Program-made: the position numbers and the translations under genes
Assembly: GCA_964591255.1 (NCBI GenBank)
Contig: CAZQAA010000139.1
Coordinates: forward strand, 1 to 8,009
DNA length: 8,009 nucleotides
DNA from: CAZQAA01 sp964591255
GTDB taxonomy: Bacteria; Desulfobacterota; DSM-4660; Desulfatiglandales; Desulfatiglandaceae
Direction: 5' to 3'
Part shown: positions 1-6,407 of the stretch, in pieces
How the letters are laid out: the number at the start of each line of letters is the position of its first letter
How positions within the stretch are numbered: the stretch's first letter is position 1
Notes under the pieces: model-generated
Databases searched by the model: none
Told to the model about the DNA's origin: nothing
What the model saw: only the letters and a program-made list of their open reading frames with translations

Positions 1-1196
1 GAAGAGAAGATCTGCGCGGACTGTCATCCTTTACCATAGACGGCAGCCTCACGCGTGATTTCGATGATGCCCTAAGTTTCGAGAAAGTGGATGATATATT
101 TCACGTAGGCATACATATCGCCGACGTTTCCGAGTCCATAAGGCCGGGAAGCATCCTGGACCAGGAGGCCCAAAACCGTGCCGTGTCCCACTACCTGCCC
201 AGACGACAGATACCTATGCTCCCACCGGAACTGTCTTACGGCATGCTAAGTTTAAAAAAAGGTTGTGACCGCTATGCAATATCCCTCCTTACCCAAATGG
301 ATAGGAGCGGCAATATACTCAATTTCCGCTTTGTCCCAAGCGTAATCAGTGTGCAGCGACAGCTTACTTACAGTGAAGTCAATCAAAGGCTGGCCGAGGA
401 AGATATATTTAAAGAAATGTATCGAATCGTAAAGTGTCTGCAGGAAAAAAGGATGAATATGGGGGCAATCAACCTTTCCATTCCGGACATCCAGGTGGTT
501 TTTACCAACAATGATTGCAGAAAAGGTTCAACATCCTTTACACTTGAACGGGTTGACCAGGACACACCTTCTCGTATGATAATAGCAGAATTCATGATCC
601 TTTATAACTGGCTTGCAGCCAGGTTCTGTAGGGAAAATGGTATCCCCAATCTATTCAGGACCCAGCAGAAACCGAACGAGTCAATCCCCAGAGGAGAGGC
701 AGGACACCTGTATTATGTGTTTAAACAACGACGTAAATTGAGCCCTTTGCGTATAGACACAACACCTGCCCCCCACAGCGGACTGGGCCTCGATGCCTAT
801 ATACATGCCACATCTCCTATACGACGATATCTGGATATTGTGACCCAACGTCAGATAAAAAGTTTCATCATGGATGAGCGGCCCCTCTACAATGAAATGG
901 ACCTGGATAAGATCAAGATCCTTGTGGAACCGTCGGTAAAGGAATCTCAAATACTTAAAAGGAATCGAACGCGGTATTGGATACTCAAATTTCTCAGCCT
1001 GCATCTGGGAGAAAAATACAGGGCCATTATCATTGACGAATTACGAAACAAATACCGTATCGTCCTGACCGATTTTCTCATTGTGACGGAAATAAAGCGC
1101 CAGGACGGTTTCATTTGCAACCCCGGCGAAGAAGTTATGGTTGAAGTCAAAAAGGCAGACCCATGGGATAATACCCTTGATCTCATGCTTGTTTGA
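1..1196 (+). CDS. RNase II/RNase R family 3'-5' exoribonuclease (RNB domain), 5' end outside window
   Basis: C-terminal part of a hydrolytic 3'-5' exoribonuclease that degrades RNA in the cytoplasm. The reading frame is open from the left edge (first full codon at 3), well before the first ATG at 87, so the gene is truncated by the window and not by a start at 87. The codons at 33-77 encode the RNB acidic signature TIDGSLTRDFDDALS; its Asp spacing (first Asp, then +6, +8, +9) matches the metal-binding D201/D207/D209/D210 of E. coli RNase II. The second hallmark, HATSPIRRYLD at 804-836, carries the catalytic-site arginines. The last ~70 residues look like a divergent S1/OB fold (GEEVMVEVKKADPWDNTLDLML), and the protein ends there without the long basic tail of RNase R. 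Whether it is closer to RNase II or R cannot be told without the N-terminus. It ends 50 nt before the TolC-like gene. Confidence 0.93.
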   Translation, partial: REDLRGLSSFTIDGSLTRDFDDALSFEKVDDIFHVGIHIADVSESIRPGSILDQEAQNRAVSHYLPRRQIPMLPPELSYGMLSLKKGCDRYAISLLTQMDRSGNILNFRFVPSVISVQRQLTYSEVNQRLAEEDIFKEMYRIVKCLQEKRMNMGAINLSIPDIQVVFTNNDCRKGSTSFTLERVDQDTPSRMIIAEFMILYNWLAARFCRENGIPNLFRTQQKPNESIPRGEAGHLYYVFKQRRKLSPLRIDTTPAPHSGLGLDAYIHATSPIRRYLDIVTQRQIKSFIMDERPLYNEMDLDKIKILVEPSVKESQILKRNRTRYWILKFLSLHLGEKYRAIIIDELRNKYRIVLTDFLIVTEIKRQDGFICNPGEEVMVEVKKADPWDNTLDLMLV

Positions 1197-1234
1197 TTGG
1201 CCCGCTCTGCCTTTAAAAGAGACTCTTATGGGGG

Positions 1235-1242
1235 GGAGGTGA
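1235..1242 (+). promoter_or_regulatory. Strong ribosome binding site of the TolC-like gene
   Basis: GGAGGTGA, a near-complete complement of the 16S rRNA 3' end, ends 4 nt before the ATG at 1247. It sits at the end of a run of seven G (1230-1236). It supports 1247 as the start; the ATG at 1228 is in another frame. Confidence 0.8.
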
Positions 1243-1246
1243 AGGA

Positions 1247-2575
1247 ATGTTTTTCAAATCTCCACTCACCAGCATGGTGTTGCTCTTTTTTTCGACACAG
1301 CTATTAGCAGCTTCAGTTCCCGTAGCACAACAAAAAGGCAAAGAATATACCCTTGAAGAAAGCATTCGGGAGGCCCTTTCCAATAACCGAAGGCTCAATG
1401 CCAAAAGAGAAAGGATAGATCAGGCCCAAAATATCCGGAATCAGGCCAGGGCCGATTTCCTGCCCAAATTCAGCACGACATATGCATATAACAGGCAAAG
1501 CGAGGAAAGGAGATTCAGGTCCACTCTCGGGGGACGGATTACCATAACCTCTCAGGACAATTATGAATGGAAAGGCACCATCACCCAGCCGCTTTTCACC
1601 GGTTTTGCCATAACAAGCTCCTATAGGCTTGCAGAATTGGGGATCGACAAATCCGAGATGGAAGTTGAACTGGAGAAACTGGACGTGGTTCTCAGGATAA
1701 AAGAGGCCTATTTTAACATCCTTAGCGCGAACAAAAACCTGGAAGTGGCGCAAAAGGATGTGGAGGCCAGGAAATCCAATGTAACGTTAGCCAAAACTTT
1801 TTATAAAACCGGAGTAATACCTGTCAATGACCTCCTTAAGGCAGAAGTAGAGCTGGCCAACGCACTGCAGAATCTGGTCACGGCCAGAAATGCCACAAGG
1901 CTGGCACAGGCTGCCTTTAATAAGGTATTATCGAGGCCAATCGATGCCCCAGTAAAAGTAAAAGACATCCTGGTTTACAGGCCGGAAAAAGCCGATTTCC
2001 AAAAGTATGTCAAGATGGCCTTTGCCCATCGACCTGAAATAAAACTAATCAACATAAGCCTTCAGCAGGCAGATCAACAGATAAGACTGGCCTGGAGTAA
2101 AATTTACCCCGAAATCAATCTGACCTATAATTTCATTAAAGCGGGGAATAAGCCAGATGTGTCCGGCAGTCCATTTCATGATGCAGGCAGGTGGGAACTT
2201 GTCGCTCTATTTTCGTGGACGCCCTGGGAATGGGGAAAAAGTTATTATGAAGTGAGAGAAAAGGAAAATTTCAAGGAGGAATTATTACAGACAAAAATGG
2301 CCCTTGAAGACGACATACGGCTTGAGTTAAAAGAGGCTATCCTGGCACTCAAGAATACGGAAGAGAATATCCCTACCACGAAAAAGGCTGTGGATCAGGG
2401 AAAAGAAAATCTGAGAGTCAATGAAGAACGGTACAAGGTACACATGACCACTATGACAGAGGTGTTAGACGCCCAGACACTGCTGACACGGGCAAGGGTT
2501 AACTATTACAAGGCCCTCTATCAGCACAACCTGGCCAGGGCCAGGGTTGAAAGGGCCATAGGTATTATATATTGA
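1247..2575 (+). CDS. TolC-family outer-membrane efflux/secretion channel protein
   Basis: Outer-membrane protein of the TolC/OEP family: three such subunits form a beta-barrel plus a periplasmic alpha-helical tunnel that docks to inner-membrane export systems. A signal peptide is visible: Lys4, a hydrophobic stretch (about residues 8-20, VLLFFSTQLL) and a likely cleavage site around LLA-AS at residues 21-23. The mature N-terminus has the family start YTLEESIREALSNNRRL. The protein is built as two similar OEP repeats; the second ends with the typical TEVLDAQTLL and a long helix to the C-terminus (VERAIG). Its 442 aa are normal for the family. The start is fixed by the RBS at 1235-1242. It ends 12 nt before ftsE, so co-transcription with ftsEX is likely. 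No periplasmic adaptor or exporter gene lies beside it, so the partner system is unknown. Confidence 0.92.
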   Translation: MFFKSPLTSMVLLFFSTQLLAASVPVAQQKGKEYTLEESIREALSNNRRLNAKRERIDQAQNIRNQARADFLPKFSTTYAYNRQSEERRFRSTLGGRITITSQDNYEWKGTITQPLFTGFAITSSYRLAELGIDKSEMEVELEKLDVVLRIKEAYFNILSANKNLEVAQKDVEARKSNVTLAKTFYKTGVIPVNDLLKAEVELANALQNLVTARNATRLAQAAFNKVLSRPIDAPVKVKDILVYRPEKADFQKYVKMAFAHRPEIKLINISLQQADQQIRLAWSKIYPEINLTYNFIKAGNKPDVSGSPFHDAGRWELVALFSWTPWEWGKSYYEVREKENFKEELLQTKMALEDDIRLELKEAILALKNTEENIPTTKKAVDQGKENLRVNEERYKVHMTTMTEVLDAQTLLTRARVNYYKALYQHNLARARVERAIGIIY

Positions 2576-2587
2576 ACGAACATAAAA

Positions 2588-3244
2588 ATGATTAGATTAT
2601 TTCATTTATTCAAGCGCTTTGGTTCAAACACGGCCTTGCATGATATAAGCCTTACAGTAGATAAAGGAGAATTCTGTTTTATAACAGGGCCCAGCGGTGC
2701 GGGAAAAACGACCCTATTAAGGATAATCTTTGGTTCAGAAAAACCCGAGAGCGGGCATATACTCGTCAACGGCATTAACCTGAATCGAATCAGCCGATCA
2801 AGGTTAGATCTATTACGCCGGGACATGGGATTTGTTTTTCAGGATTTCAAGCTATTGCCTAACAAAACTGTATTTCAAAATGTAGCTCTTGCACTTGAGG
2901 TGACCGGGGAAAGACGAAGTCTCATTCAAAAAAAGACACATCAGACACTCAGATCGCTGGGACTTGAAAAAAAAGAGAACACCTTCCCTCTTCAGCTCTC
3001 CGGAGGTGAACAGCAGAGGGTTGCCATTGCAAGAGCCATTGTCAAGGGTCCATTAATCCTCCTGGCAGATGAACCCACCGGCAATCTGGATGAAAACCTT
3101 ACAAAAGACATAATGAAACTTTTCAAGACCATACATTTAAGAGGCACCACTGTAATAGTTGCAACCCATAGTCGGGAACTTTTAAAAGACACACCGTACA
3201 GGAAAATACAGCTGGACAGGGGAAGGATGGTTCAGGAGCGATGA
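2588..3244 (+). CDS. ftsE: Cell division ATP-binding protein FtsE
   Basis: Cytoplasmic ATPase of the FtsEX complex, a type VII (mechanotransmitting) ABC system that signals to peptidoglycan hydrolases at the septum. All ABC motifs are present: Walker A GPSGAGKTT (residues 34-42), Q-loop Gln85 in FVFQDFKLL, signature LSGGEQQRVAIARA (from 137), Walker B with Asp161-Glu162 in LLADEPTGNLD, and the H-loop His194 in ATHS. The FVFQDFKLLPNKTVFQNVAL stretch and the 218-aa length are typical of FtsE rather than LolD or MacB, and the FtsX gene follows directly. The N-terminus (MIRLFHLFKRFG) aligns with the usual FtsE start, but there is no good Shine-Dalgarno before 2588, so it may depend on translation of the upstream tolC-like gene. 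Its TGA overlaps the ftsX ATG (ATGA at 3241). Confidence 0.95.
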   Translation: MIRLFHLFKRFGSNTALHDISLTVDKGEFCFITGPSGAGKTTLLRIIFGSEKPESGHILVNGINLNRISRSRLDLLRRDMGFVFQDFKLLPNKTVFQNVALALEVTGERRSLIQKKTHQTLRSLGLEKKENTFPLQLSGGEQQRVAIARAIVKGPLILLADEPTGNLDENLTKDIMKLFKTIHLRGTTVIVATHSRELLKDTPYRKIQLDRGRMVQER

Positions 3245-4134
3245 AAGCGGGATTATGGCCCTATTTCCTAAAACAGGCATTAACGAATATCTCGAATAAC
3301 CGGACGATTCATATTATCGGGCTGGGGACCATGGTAGTATCAACACTTATCTTCGGAGCTTTTCTGCTCCTATATTTAAATGTCGACAGATGGGTTCAGG
3401 GATGGCGACATCCTCTCACTATGTCCGTTTATCTTGCAGACACCATCGATAAGGCCGCAAGAGAACAGGTCATTGCATTTATCAAAAATCTTCCAGGGGC
3501 TCAAATAAAAAAATTCATATCCAAGGAAGAGGCATTGATAGAATTAAAAAAGGCCCTCGGACCGCAGGCACATCTTTTGGATGGCATCCCCGGCAACCCT
3601 CTCCCTGCATCCTTGGAGATAATTTTTGAAGATACAAAGTCAAAAAAGCTGTCTCCTCAGGACATAAAAAAACAGATCCAGGAGATCAACGGTGTTGAGG
3701 ATGTACAATACAGTGAAGAGTGGCTGGACAGGTTCGGTGGAGTAATGAATATGGTAAGATTGGTAGGGCTTATTCTTGGAGGGCTCCTTGGGTTAGGCAT
3801 ACTTTTTATAGTTACCAACACAATAAAATTGGCCATCTATACCCGCAAGGAAGAGATAGAGATCCTGAAACTTGTAGGGGCTACGGACTGGTTTATCAGG
3901 ATACCCTTCTTGTTGGAAGGAATTATCCAGGGTTTTTTTAGTGGGATATTGACCCTCTTTATACTATTTCTGGGCTATCTTGTCGTCTCTGCCCAAAGGA
4001 TGTATTTCCTGCGTCTTTCCATGCTAAGTTTTGACTTTTTGCCATTTGAATATAGTGTGTATCTACTCGTAACAAGTGTCATTCTGGGCATGGCTGGCAG
4101 CTTTATTGCAATAGGTCGCTTTTTTGAAATATGA
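3241..4134 (+). CDS. ftsX: Cell division protein FtsX, membrane subunit of FtsEX
   Basis: Inner-membrane partner of FtsE that transmits ATPase-driven movement to periplasmic activators of cell-wall hydrolases. The 297-aa protein has the FtsX layout: a short cytoplasmic N-terminus, TM1 (about 25-47), a periplasmic extracellular domain (about 48-171), then TM2 (about 172-195), TM3 (about 222-249) and TM4 (about 271-293). The segment between TM2 and TM3 has the conserved FtsX pattern YTRKEEIEILKLVGAT followed by FIRIPFLLEG. The start ATG at 3241 overlaps the ftsE stop by 4 nt and the gene's own TGA overlaps the envC-like ATG by 4 nt (4131-4134), so all three are very likely translationally coupled and made in matched amounts. 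Confidence 0.94.
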   Translation: MKAGLWPYFLKQALTNISNNRTIHIIGLGTMVVSTLIFGAFLLLYLNVDRWVQGWRHPLTMSVYLADTIDKAAREQVIAFIKNLPGAQIKKFISKEEALIELKKALGPQAHLLDGIPGNPLPASLEIIFEDTKSKKLSPQDIKKQIQEINGVEDVQYSEEWLDRFGGVMNMVRLVGLILGGLLGLGILFIVTNTIKLAIYTRKEEIEILKLVGATDWFIRIPFLLEGIIQGFFSGILTLFILFLGYLVVSAQRMYFLRLSMLSFDFLPFEYSVYLLVTSVILGMAGSFIAIGRFFEI

Positions 4135-5294
4135 AAAGGGATATCACCAATATAAAACTATCTGGCATGGCCCTGATAGTGTTGTTTGCATTGTCTCCAC
4201 TCATATATGGCTCACCTGTCCCTTCTTTTACGACCAAAAACAGTAAAATCAAAACAATCGAATCAAGGCTGTCGGTAGAAAAACAAAAATATGAAGAATG
4301 CCATTCCCATGAAAAGGATATAATGACCGAATTGGCTGAACTTGAACAGGAGGTTGCCGGGACAAAACTTGCTATTGCTGAATCAGATGAAAAGATCCGT
4401 CTGAGCAAGATCAGATTTAAGCAGCTCAGACAGAATCTGTTTGATATTCGGAACTCGCTTGAAAAGGCAAAGATGAATATGGCCAACAGACTGGCAGCAT
4501 TATATAAATATGCCAGAAGGGCCTATATCAAAGTGTTAATAAATGTACATGACCCCAATCAGTTCCAAAGGCGCCTCAAATATCTCAAGTCCATCATAGA
4601 ACAAGACATAAAAGCGATAGAACAGCTTACAGAGAAAAAGAGGAACTGGGAGGCAAATCTATCGTGTATAGAAAACGAAATGGCTGTGATCAAGGCGGAT
4701 AACCATAAAGAAGAACAACGGCTTTTGCTTTTAAAACAAGATCTTGATAAAAAAGTCATCAAGCTGATGAAAATCCATGAAGAAAAAAAATTCTATCAGA
4801 CTGCGATTAAAGAGTTGCAAACTGCAGCAAAAGAGATGAAAGATACCATCTCGGCCATCGAAAAAAAAGAAACATATAAAACGACAAAACAGGAGAATTT
4901 TGAGGACTTAAAAGGCAAATTACCTTTTCCCATCAATGGAAAGATGGTCAGTTCTAAAAGGTTATCGGTTTTTCCAAACCCCTCCTCACACAAGGGAGTC
5001 TTTTTCGAGGCAATATCTGATAGGAGTGTAAAAGCAGTTTATCCGGGGAGGGTAGATTTTTCAGGGCGTATCAAAGGATACGGGGATGTCATTGTCATTA
5101 ACCATGGTTCACGTTATTATACCATATCCGCATGTCTTTTCCGGAGAAAGTGTCGAGAAGGCGACCTGGTAAATGAGGGCATGACAATTGGCCTTGTAGG
5201 AAACAATCTCTCTTCAGGAGGTGCAAGACTATACTTTGAAATCAGGAAAGGGAAGAAAGCCCTGGAACCCCTGGAGTGGCTGAAAAATCCGTAA
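4131..5294 (+). CDS. envC: EnvC-like murein hydrolase activator: coiled coil plus degenerate LytM (M23) domain
   Basis: Probable periplasmic activator of cell-wall amidases, recruited by FtsX. The N-terminus (KRDITNIKLSGMALIVLFALSPLIYG) is a signal peptide or anchor; residues about 35-258 are a long Lys/Glu-rich coiled coil with heptad-like Leu/Ile spacing, and 264-387 form a LytM/M23 fold (LPFPINGK, GRVDFSGRIKGYGDVIVINHG, YFEIRKG, PLEWL). Active M23 enzymes need HxxxD, a later His and HxH. Here His287 is kept but the Asp position is Phe291, the later His is Cys335 in YTISACL, and HxH is Arg366-Leu-Tyr368. It should not bind the catalytic zinc, which fits E. coli EnvC, whose LytM domain is also inactive and activates AmiA/AmiB. 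The ATGA overlap with ftsX strongly supports the role. No amidase gene is in the window, so the target is unknown. The gene symbol is assigned by architecture and context. Confidence 0.88.
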   Translation: MKRDITNIKLSGMALIVLFALSPLIYGSPVPSFTTKNSKIKTIESRLSVEKQKYEECHSHEKDIMTELAELEQEVAGTKLAIAESDEKIRLSKIRFKQLRQNLFDIRNSLEKAKMNMANRLAALYKYARRAYIKVLINVHDPNQFQRRLKYLKSIIEQDIKAIEQLTEKKRNWEANLSCIENEMAVIKADNHKEEQRLLLLKQDLDKKVIKLMKIHEEKKFYQTAIKELQTAAKEMKDTISAIEKKETYKTTKQENFEDLKGKLPFPINGKMVSSKRLSVFPNPSSHKGVFFEAISDRSVKAVYPGRVDFSGRIKGYGDVIVINHGSRYYTISACLFRRKCREGDLVNEGMTIGLVGNNLSSGGARLYFEIRKGKKALEPLEWLKNP

Positions 5295-5319
5295 AATTAT
5301 TCACTGTCAAAAAATCTGG

Positions 5320-5356
5320 GTTAAGCGTTGAAAATTTATGGCTCAACGAGCCTAAC
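5320..5356 (+). other. Imperfect inverted repeats after envC (possible weak terminator or RNA structure)
   Basis: Two competing hairpins can form: GTTA(AG)CGTTGA pairs with TCAACG(AGCC)TAAC across an 11-nt loop, or GGCTC (5340-5344) pairs with GAGCC (5348-5352) across AAC. No T-run follows, so an intrinsic terminator is not supported. The rest of the 149-nt gap 5295-5443 is AT-rich, with no ORF or convincing promoter that I can see. Confidence 0.3.
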
Positions 5357-5424
5357 ATAATTCAATTATGAATAAAGGAAAAACATATTAATTACCCGAT
5401 ACAAAGTTCTGTCTCATTAAGTCA

Positions 5425-5430
5425 AGAGGA
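5425..5430 (+). promoter_or_regulatory. Candidate ribosome binding site of the HAD gene, with unusual spacing
   Basis: AGAGGA lies 13 nt before the ATG at 5444, longer than the usual 5-9 nt. It is only 5 nt before an out-of-frame ATG at 5436 that opens a seven-codon reading frame (MISWRLN, stop at 5457-5459) overlapping the HAD start. The HAD frame has no alternative upstream ATG, GTG or TTG close by, so 5444 remains the best start. Confidence 0.45.
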
Positions 5431-5443
5431 AAAAGATGATATC

Positions 5444-6037
5444 ATGGAGACTAAATTAAAAAAGAAAATTGCACCTTATGAACTAGCGTTTGATGTTGAC
5501 GGTGTCTTTGCCGACACCTTTAGATCTTTTGTTGAGACTGTCAGGAGGGATTATGGTCTTCAAATAGCATACGAAGATATCACTGATTACAATTACAGGA
5601 GTGTAATCGACATCGATGATGATACCAGTTACAGGATAAGCGAAAGGATTGTGAACAACCCGGTTGAAATGGGCATAAGGCCTATAAAAGGTTCTGTAGA
5701 GGTCCTTACCAGACTCTCGGATATCGTCACACTTTTCTTTGTAACCGCAAGGCCGATAAAAGATCCTATACTCAAATGGATTCAGCAGCACCTCAACTTA
5801 GTCAACGAAAATGCCATACACCTGACAGCAACCGGGACCCACGAAGAAAAGGCGTCCATCCTGTCAGAGCATGGTTTCAGGTATTTTGTAGAAGACCGCT
5901 TGGAGACATGTTATCTACTCGCTGAGGCCCGTATCACGCCTATTGTCTTTGATCAACCGTGGAACCAAAAACCCCACCCATTCCAAACGGTTAAGAGTTG
6001 GCAAGAAATTTCTTCACTCATCAACTGGCAGATGTAA
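5444..6037 (+). CDS. HAD-superfamily phosphatase, 5'-nucleotidase-like
   Basis: A small HAD hydrolase, expected to be a Mg2+-dependent phosphomonoesterase that works through an aspartyl-phosphate. All four HAD motifs are visible: motif I FDVDGV with nucleophile Asp17 and acid/base Asp19; motif II FVTARP with Thr101; motif III Lys136 in EEKASIL; motif IV YFVEDR with Glu150-Asp151. The roughly 75-residue insert after motif I is a small helical C1-type cap. The 197-aa length and the FVTARP/ED pattern resemble the 5'(3')-deoxyribonucleotidase-like (NT5C) group, but the substrate cannot be read from the sequence, and sugar phosphates or nucleotides are both possible. There is no signal peptide, so it is cytoplasmic. 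It stands between two gaps (149 nt before, 122 nt after), so its link to ftsEX-envC or to the zinc-ribbon/queD/kdsB group is uncertain. Confidence 0.82.
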   Translation: METKLKKKIAPYELAFDVDGVFADTFRSFVETVRRDYGLQIAYEDITDYNYRSVIDIDDDTSYRISERIVNNPVEMGIRPIKGSVEVLTRLSDIVTLFFVTARPIKDPILKWIQQHLNLVNENAIHLTATGTHEEKASILSEHGFRYFVEDRLETCYLLAEARITPIVFDQPWNQKPHPFQTVKSWQEISSLINWQM

Positions 6038-6084
6038 CATACAAGAACCGTCATCTGTGCAGCCATTTAAAAGATCAAAACTGG

Positions 6085-6112
6085 TTGACATTATTATAAA
6101 AAGAAATATTAT
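6085..6112 (+). promoter_or_regulatory. Sigma70-like promoter upstream of the fmdB-type gene
   Basis: A perfect -35 TTGACA (6085-6090) is followed after 16 nt by TATTAT (6107-6112), one mismatch from TATAAT. Transcription would start near 6119-6120, giving a leader of about 40 nt before the ATG at 6160. A perfect TATAAT also occurs at 6130-6135 but has no matching -35. The site probably drives the zinc-ribbon genes, queD and kdsB. This is inferred from sequence match only. Confidence 0.55.
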
Positions 6113-6147
6113 ATGTTTGGTTGGCTCTGTATAATCTCTTGTATGAC

Positions 6148-6153
6148 AGGAGG
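6148..6153 (+). promoter_or_regulatory. Ribosome binding site that fixes the fmdB-type start
   Basis: A perfect AGGAGG lies 6 nt before the ATG at 6160. It decides against the longer in-frame TTG start at 6121, whose extra 13 residues do not match the family. Confidence 0.8.
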
Positions 6154-6159
6154 CCCGTT

Positions 6160-6324
6160 ATGCCCACATACGAGTTTGAGTGTAAAAAATGCAACAAATC
6201 ATTTACACTTATCCTGACAGTAACTGAATATGAAAAGAAAAAAATCAGATGCCCAAAATGTAAAAGTACAAGGGTGAAACAACAGATTTCCCCTTTTCAC
6301 GCAATAACTTCCAAAAAAAGCTAA
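6160..6324 (+). CDS. FmdB-family small zinc-ribbon protein
   Basis: A 54-residue protein with the FmdB-type N-terminal zinc ribbon: it begins MPTYEFECKKC, the family's hallmark start, with zinc-binding Cys8/Cys11 and Cys31/Cys34 (CPKC), followed by a short basic tail (KQQISPF...TSKKS). The family is named after a putative regulator of formamidase expression in a methylotroph, but it is widespread and its biochemical role is not established; nucleic-acid or protein binding is only presumed. It is at the short end of the family because it lacks the low-complexity Gly/Ser-rich C-terminal extension often seen. The start is fixed by AGGAGG at 6148-6153. It is probably the first gene of a unit continuing with another zinc-ribbon protein, queD and kdsB. 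Confidence 0.88.
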   Translation: MPTYEFECKKCNKSFTLILTVTEYEKKKIRCPKCKSTRVKQQISPFHAITSKKS

Positions 6325-6336
6325 TCATTATATATG

Positions 6337-6353
6337 ATCGGATATGTGCCGAT
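6337..6353 (+). other. Small hairpin in the gap between the two zinc-ribbon genes
   Basis: ATCGG (6337-6341) and CCGAT (6349-6353) form a 5-bp stem with a 7-nt loop, just before the much stronger hairpin at 6356-6389. There is no following T-run. Alone it could easily be chance. Confidence 0.3.
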
Positions 6354-6355
6354 TG

Positions 6356-6389
6356 TATCGATGGCAAAAAACATGTCTTGCCATCGGTA
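6356..6389 (+). promoter_or_regulatory. Strong 12-bp RNA hairpin directly upstream of a ribosome binding site
   Basis: The arm TATCGATGGCAA (6356-6367) pairs with TTGCCATCGGTA (6378-6389): nine perfect inner pairs, one G-U wobble, then two more pairs, with the 10-nt loop AAAACATGTC. The structure ends at 6389, three nt before the GGAGGT of the next gene. There is no T-run, so it is not a classical terminator; RNA processing, mRNA stability or translational control are possible roles (inference). Confidence 0.55.
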
Positions 6390-6398
6390 AAAGGAGGT
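6390..6398 (+). promoter_or_regulatory. Ribosome binding site for a TTG-initiated gene
   Basis: AAAGGAGGT, a strong Shine-Dalgarno match, ends 9 nt before the TTG at 6408. It rules out the in-frame TTG at 6378, which lies upstream of this site and inside the hairpin, and there is no in-frame ATG in this segment. Confidence 0.75.
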
Positions 6399-6407
6399 CT
6401 ACTATCA

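Noticed and set aside
87..89. ATG at 87 as the start of the exoribonuclease
   Set aside because: The same frame is open to the left edge and the essential RNB Asp cluster is encoded upstream at 33-77.
1213..1404. Minus-strand frames over the tolC-like gene (also others under ftsE, envC, kdsB)
   Set aside because: They are antisense shadows of clearly recognised genes, with no motifs or ribosome binding sites to support them.
3720..3941. Plus-strand 73-aa frame inside ftsX
   Set aside because: It is the +1 shadow of the conserved FtsX TM2-TM3 region and shows no family features.
5295..5443. Sigma70 promoter with TTGAAA (5329-5334) and CATAAT in the envC-HAD gap
   Set aside because: The spacing is 22 nt, too long for a usable promoter, and no better pair was found.
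5943..6134. Plus-strand 63-aa frame across the 3' end of the HAD gene
   Set aside because: It overlaps the motif-supported HAD coding region in another frame and runs through the probable promoter; the composition is not protein-like.
6117..6136. Sigma54-type -24/-12 promoter near TTGGTTGGC
   Set aside because: GG and GC are not at the required 10-nt spacing on either register.
6121..6159. Longer TTG-initiated N-terminus for the fmdB-type protein
   Set aside because: The perfect AGGAGG at 6148-6153 and the family start MPTYEF point to ATG 6160; the extra residues include promoter-region sequence.
6378..6407. TTG at 6378 as start of the five-knuckle zinc protein
   Set aside because: It lies in the 3' arm of the hairpin and upstream of the GGAGGT, so the ribosome would start at 6408.
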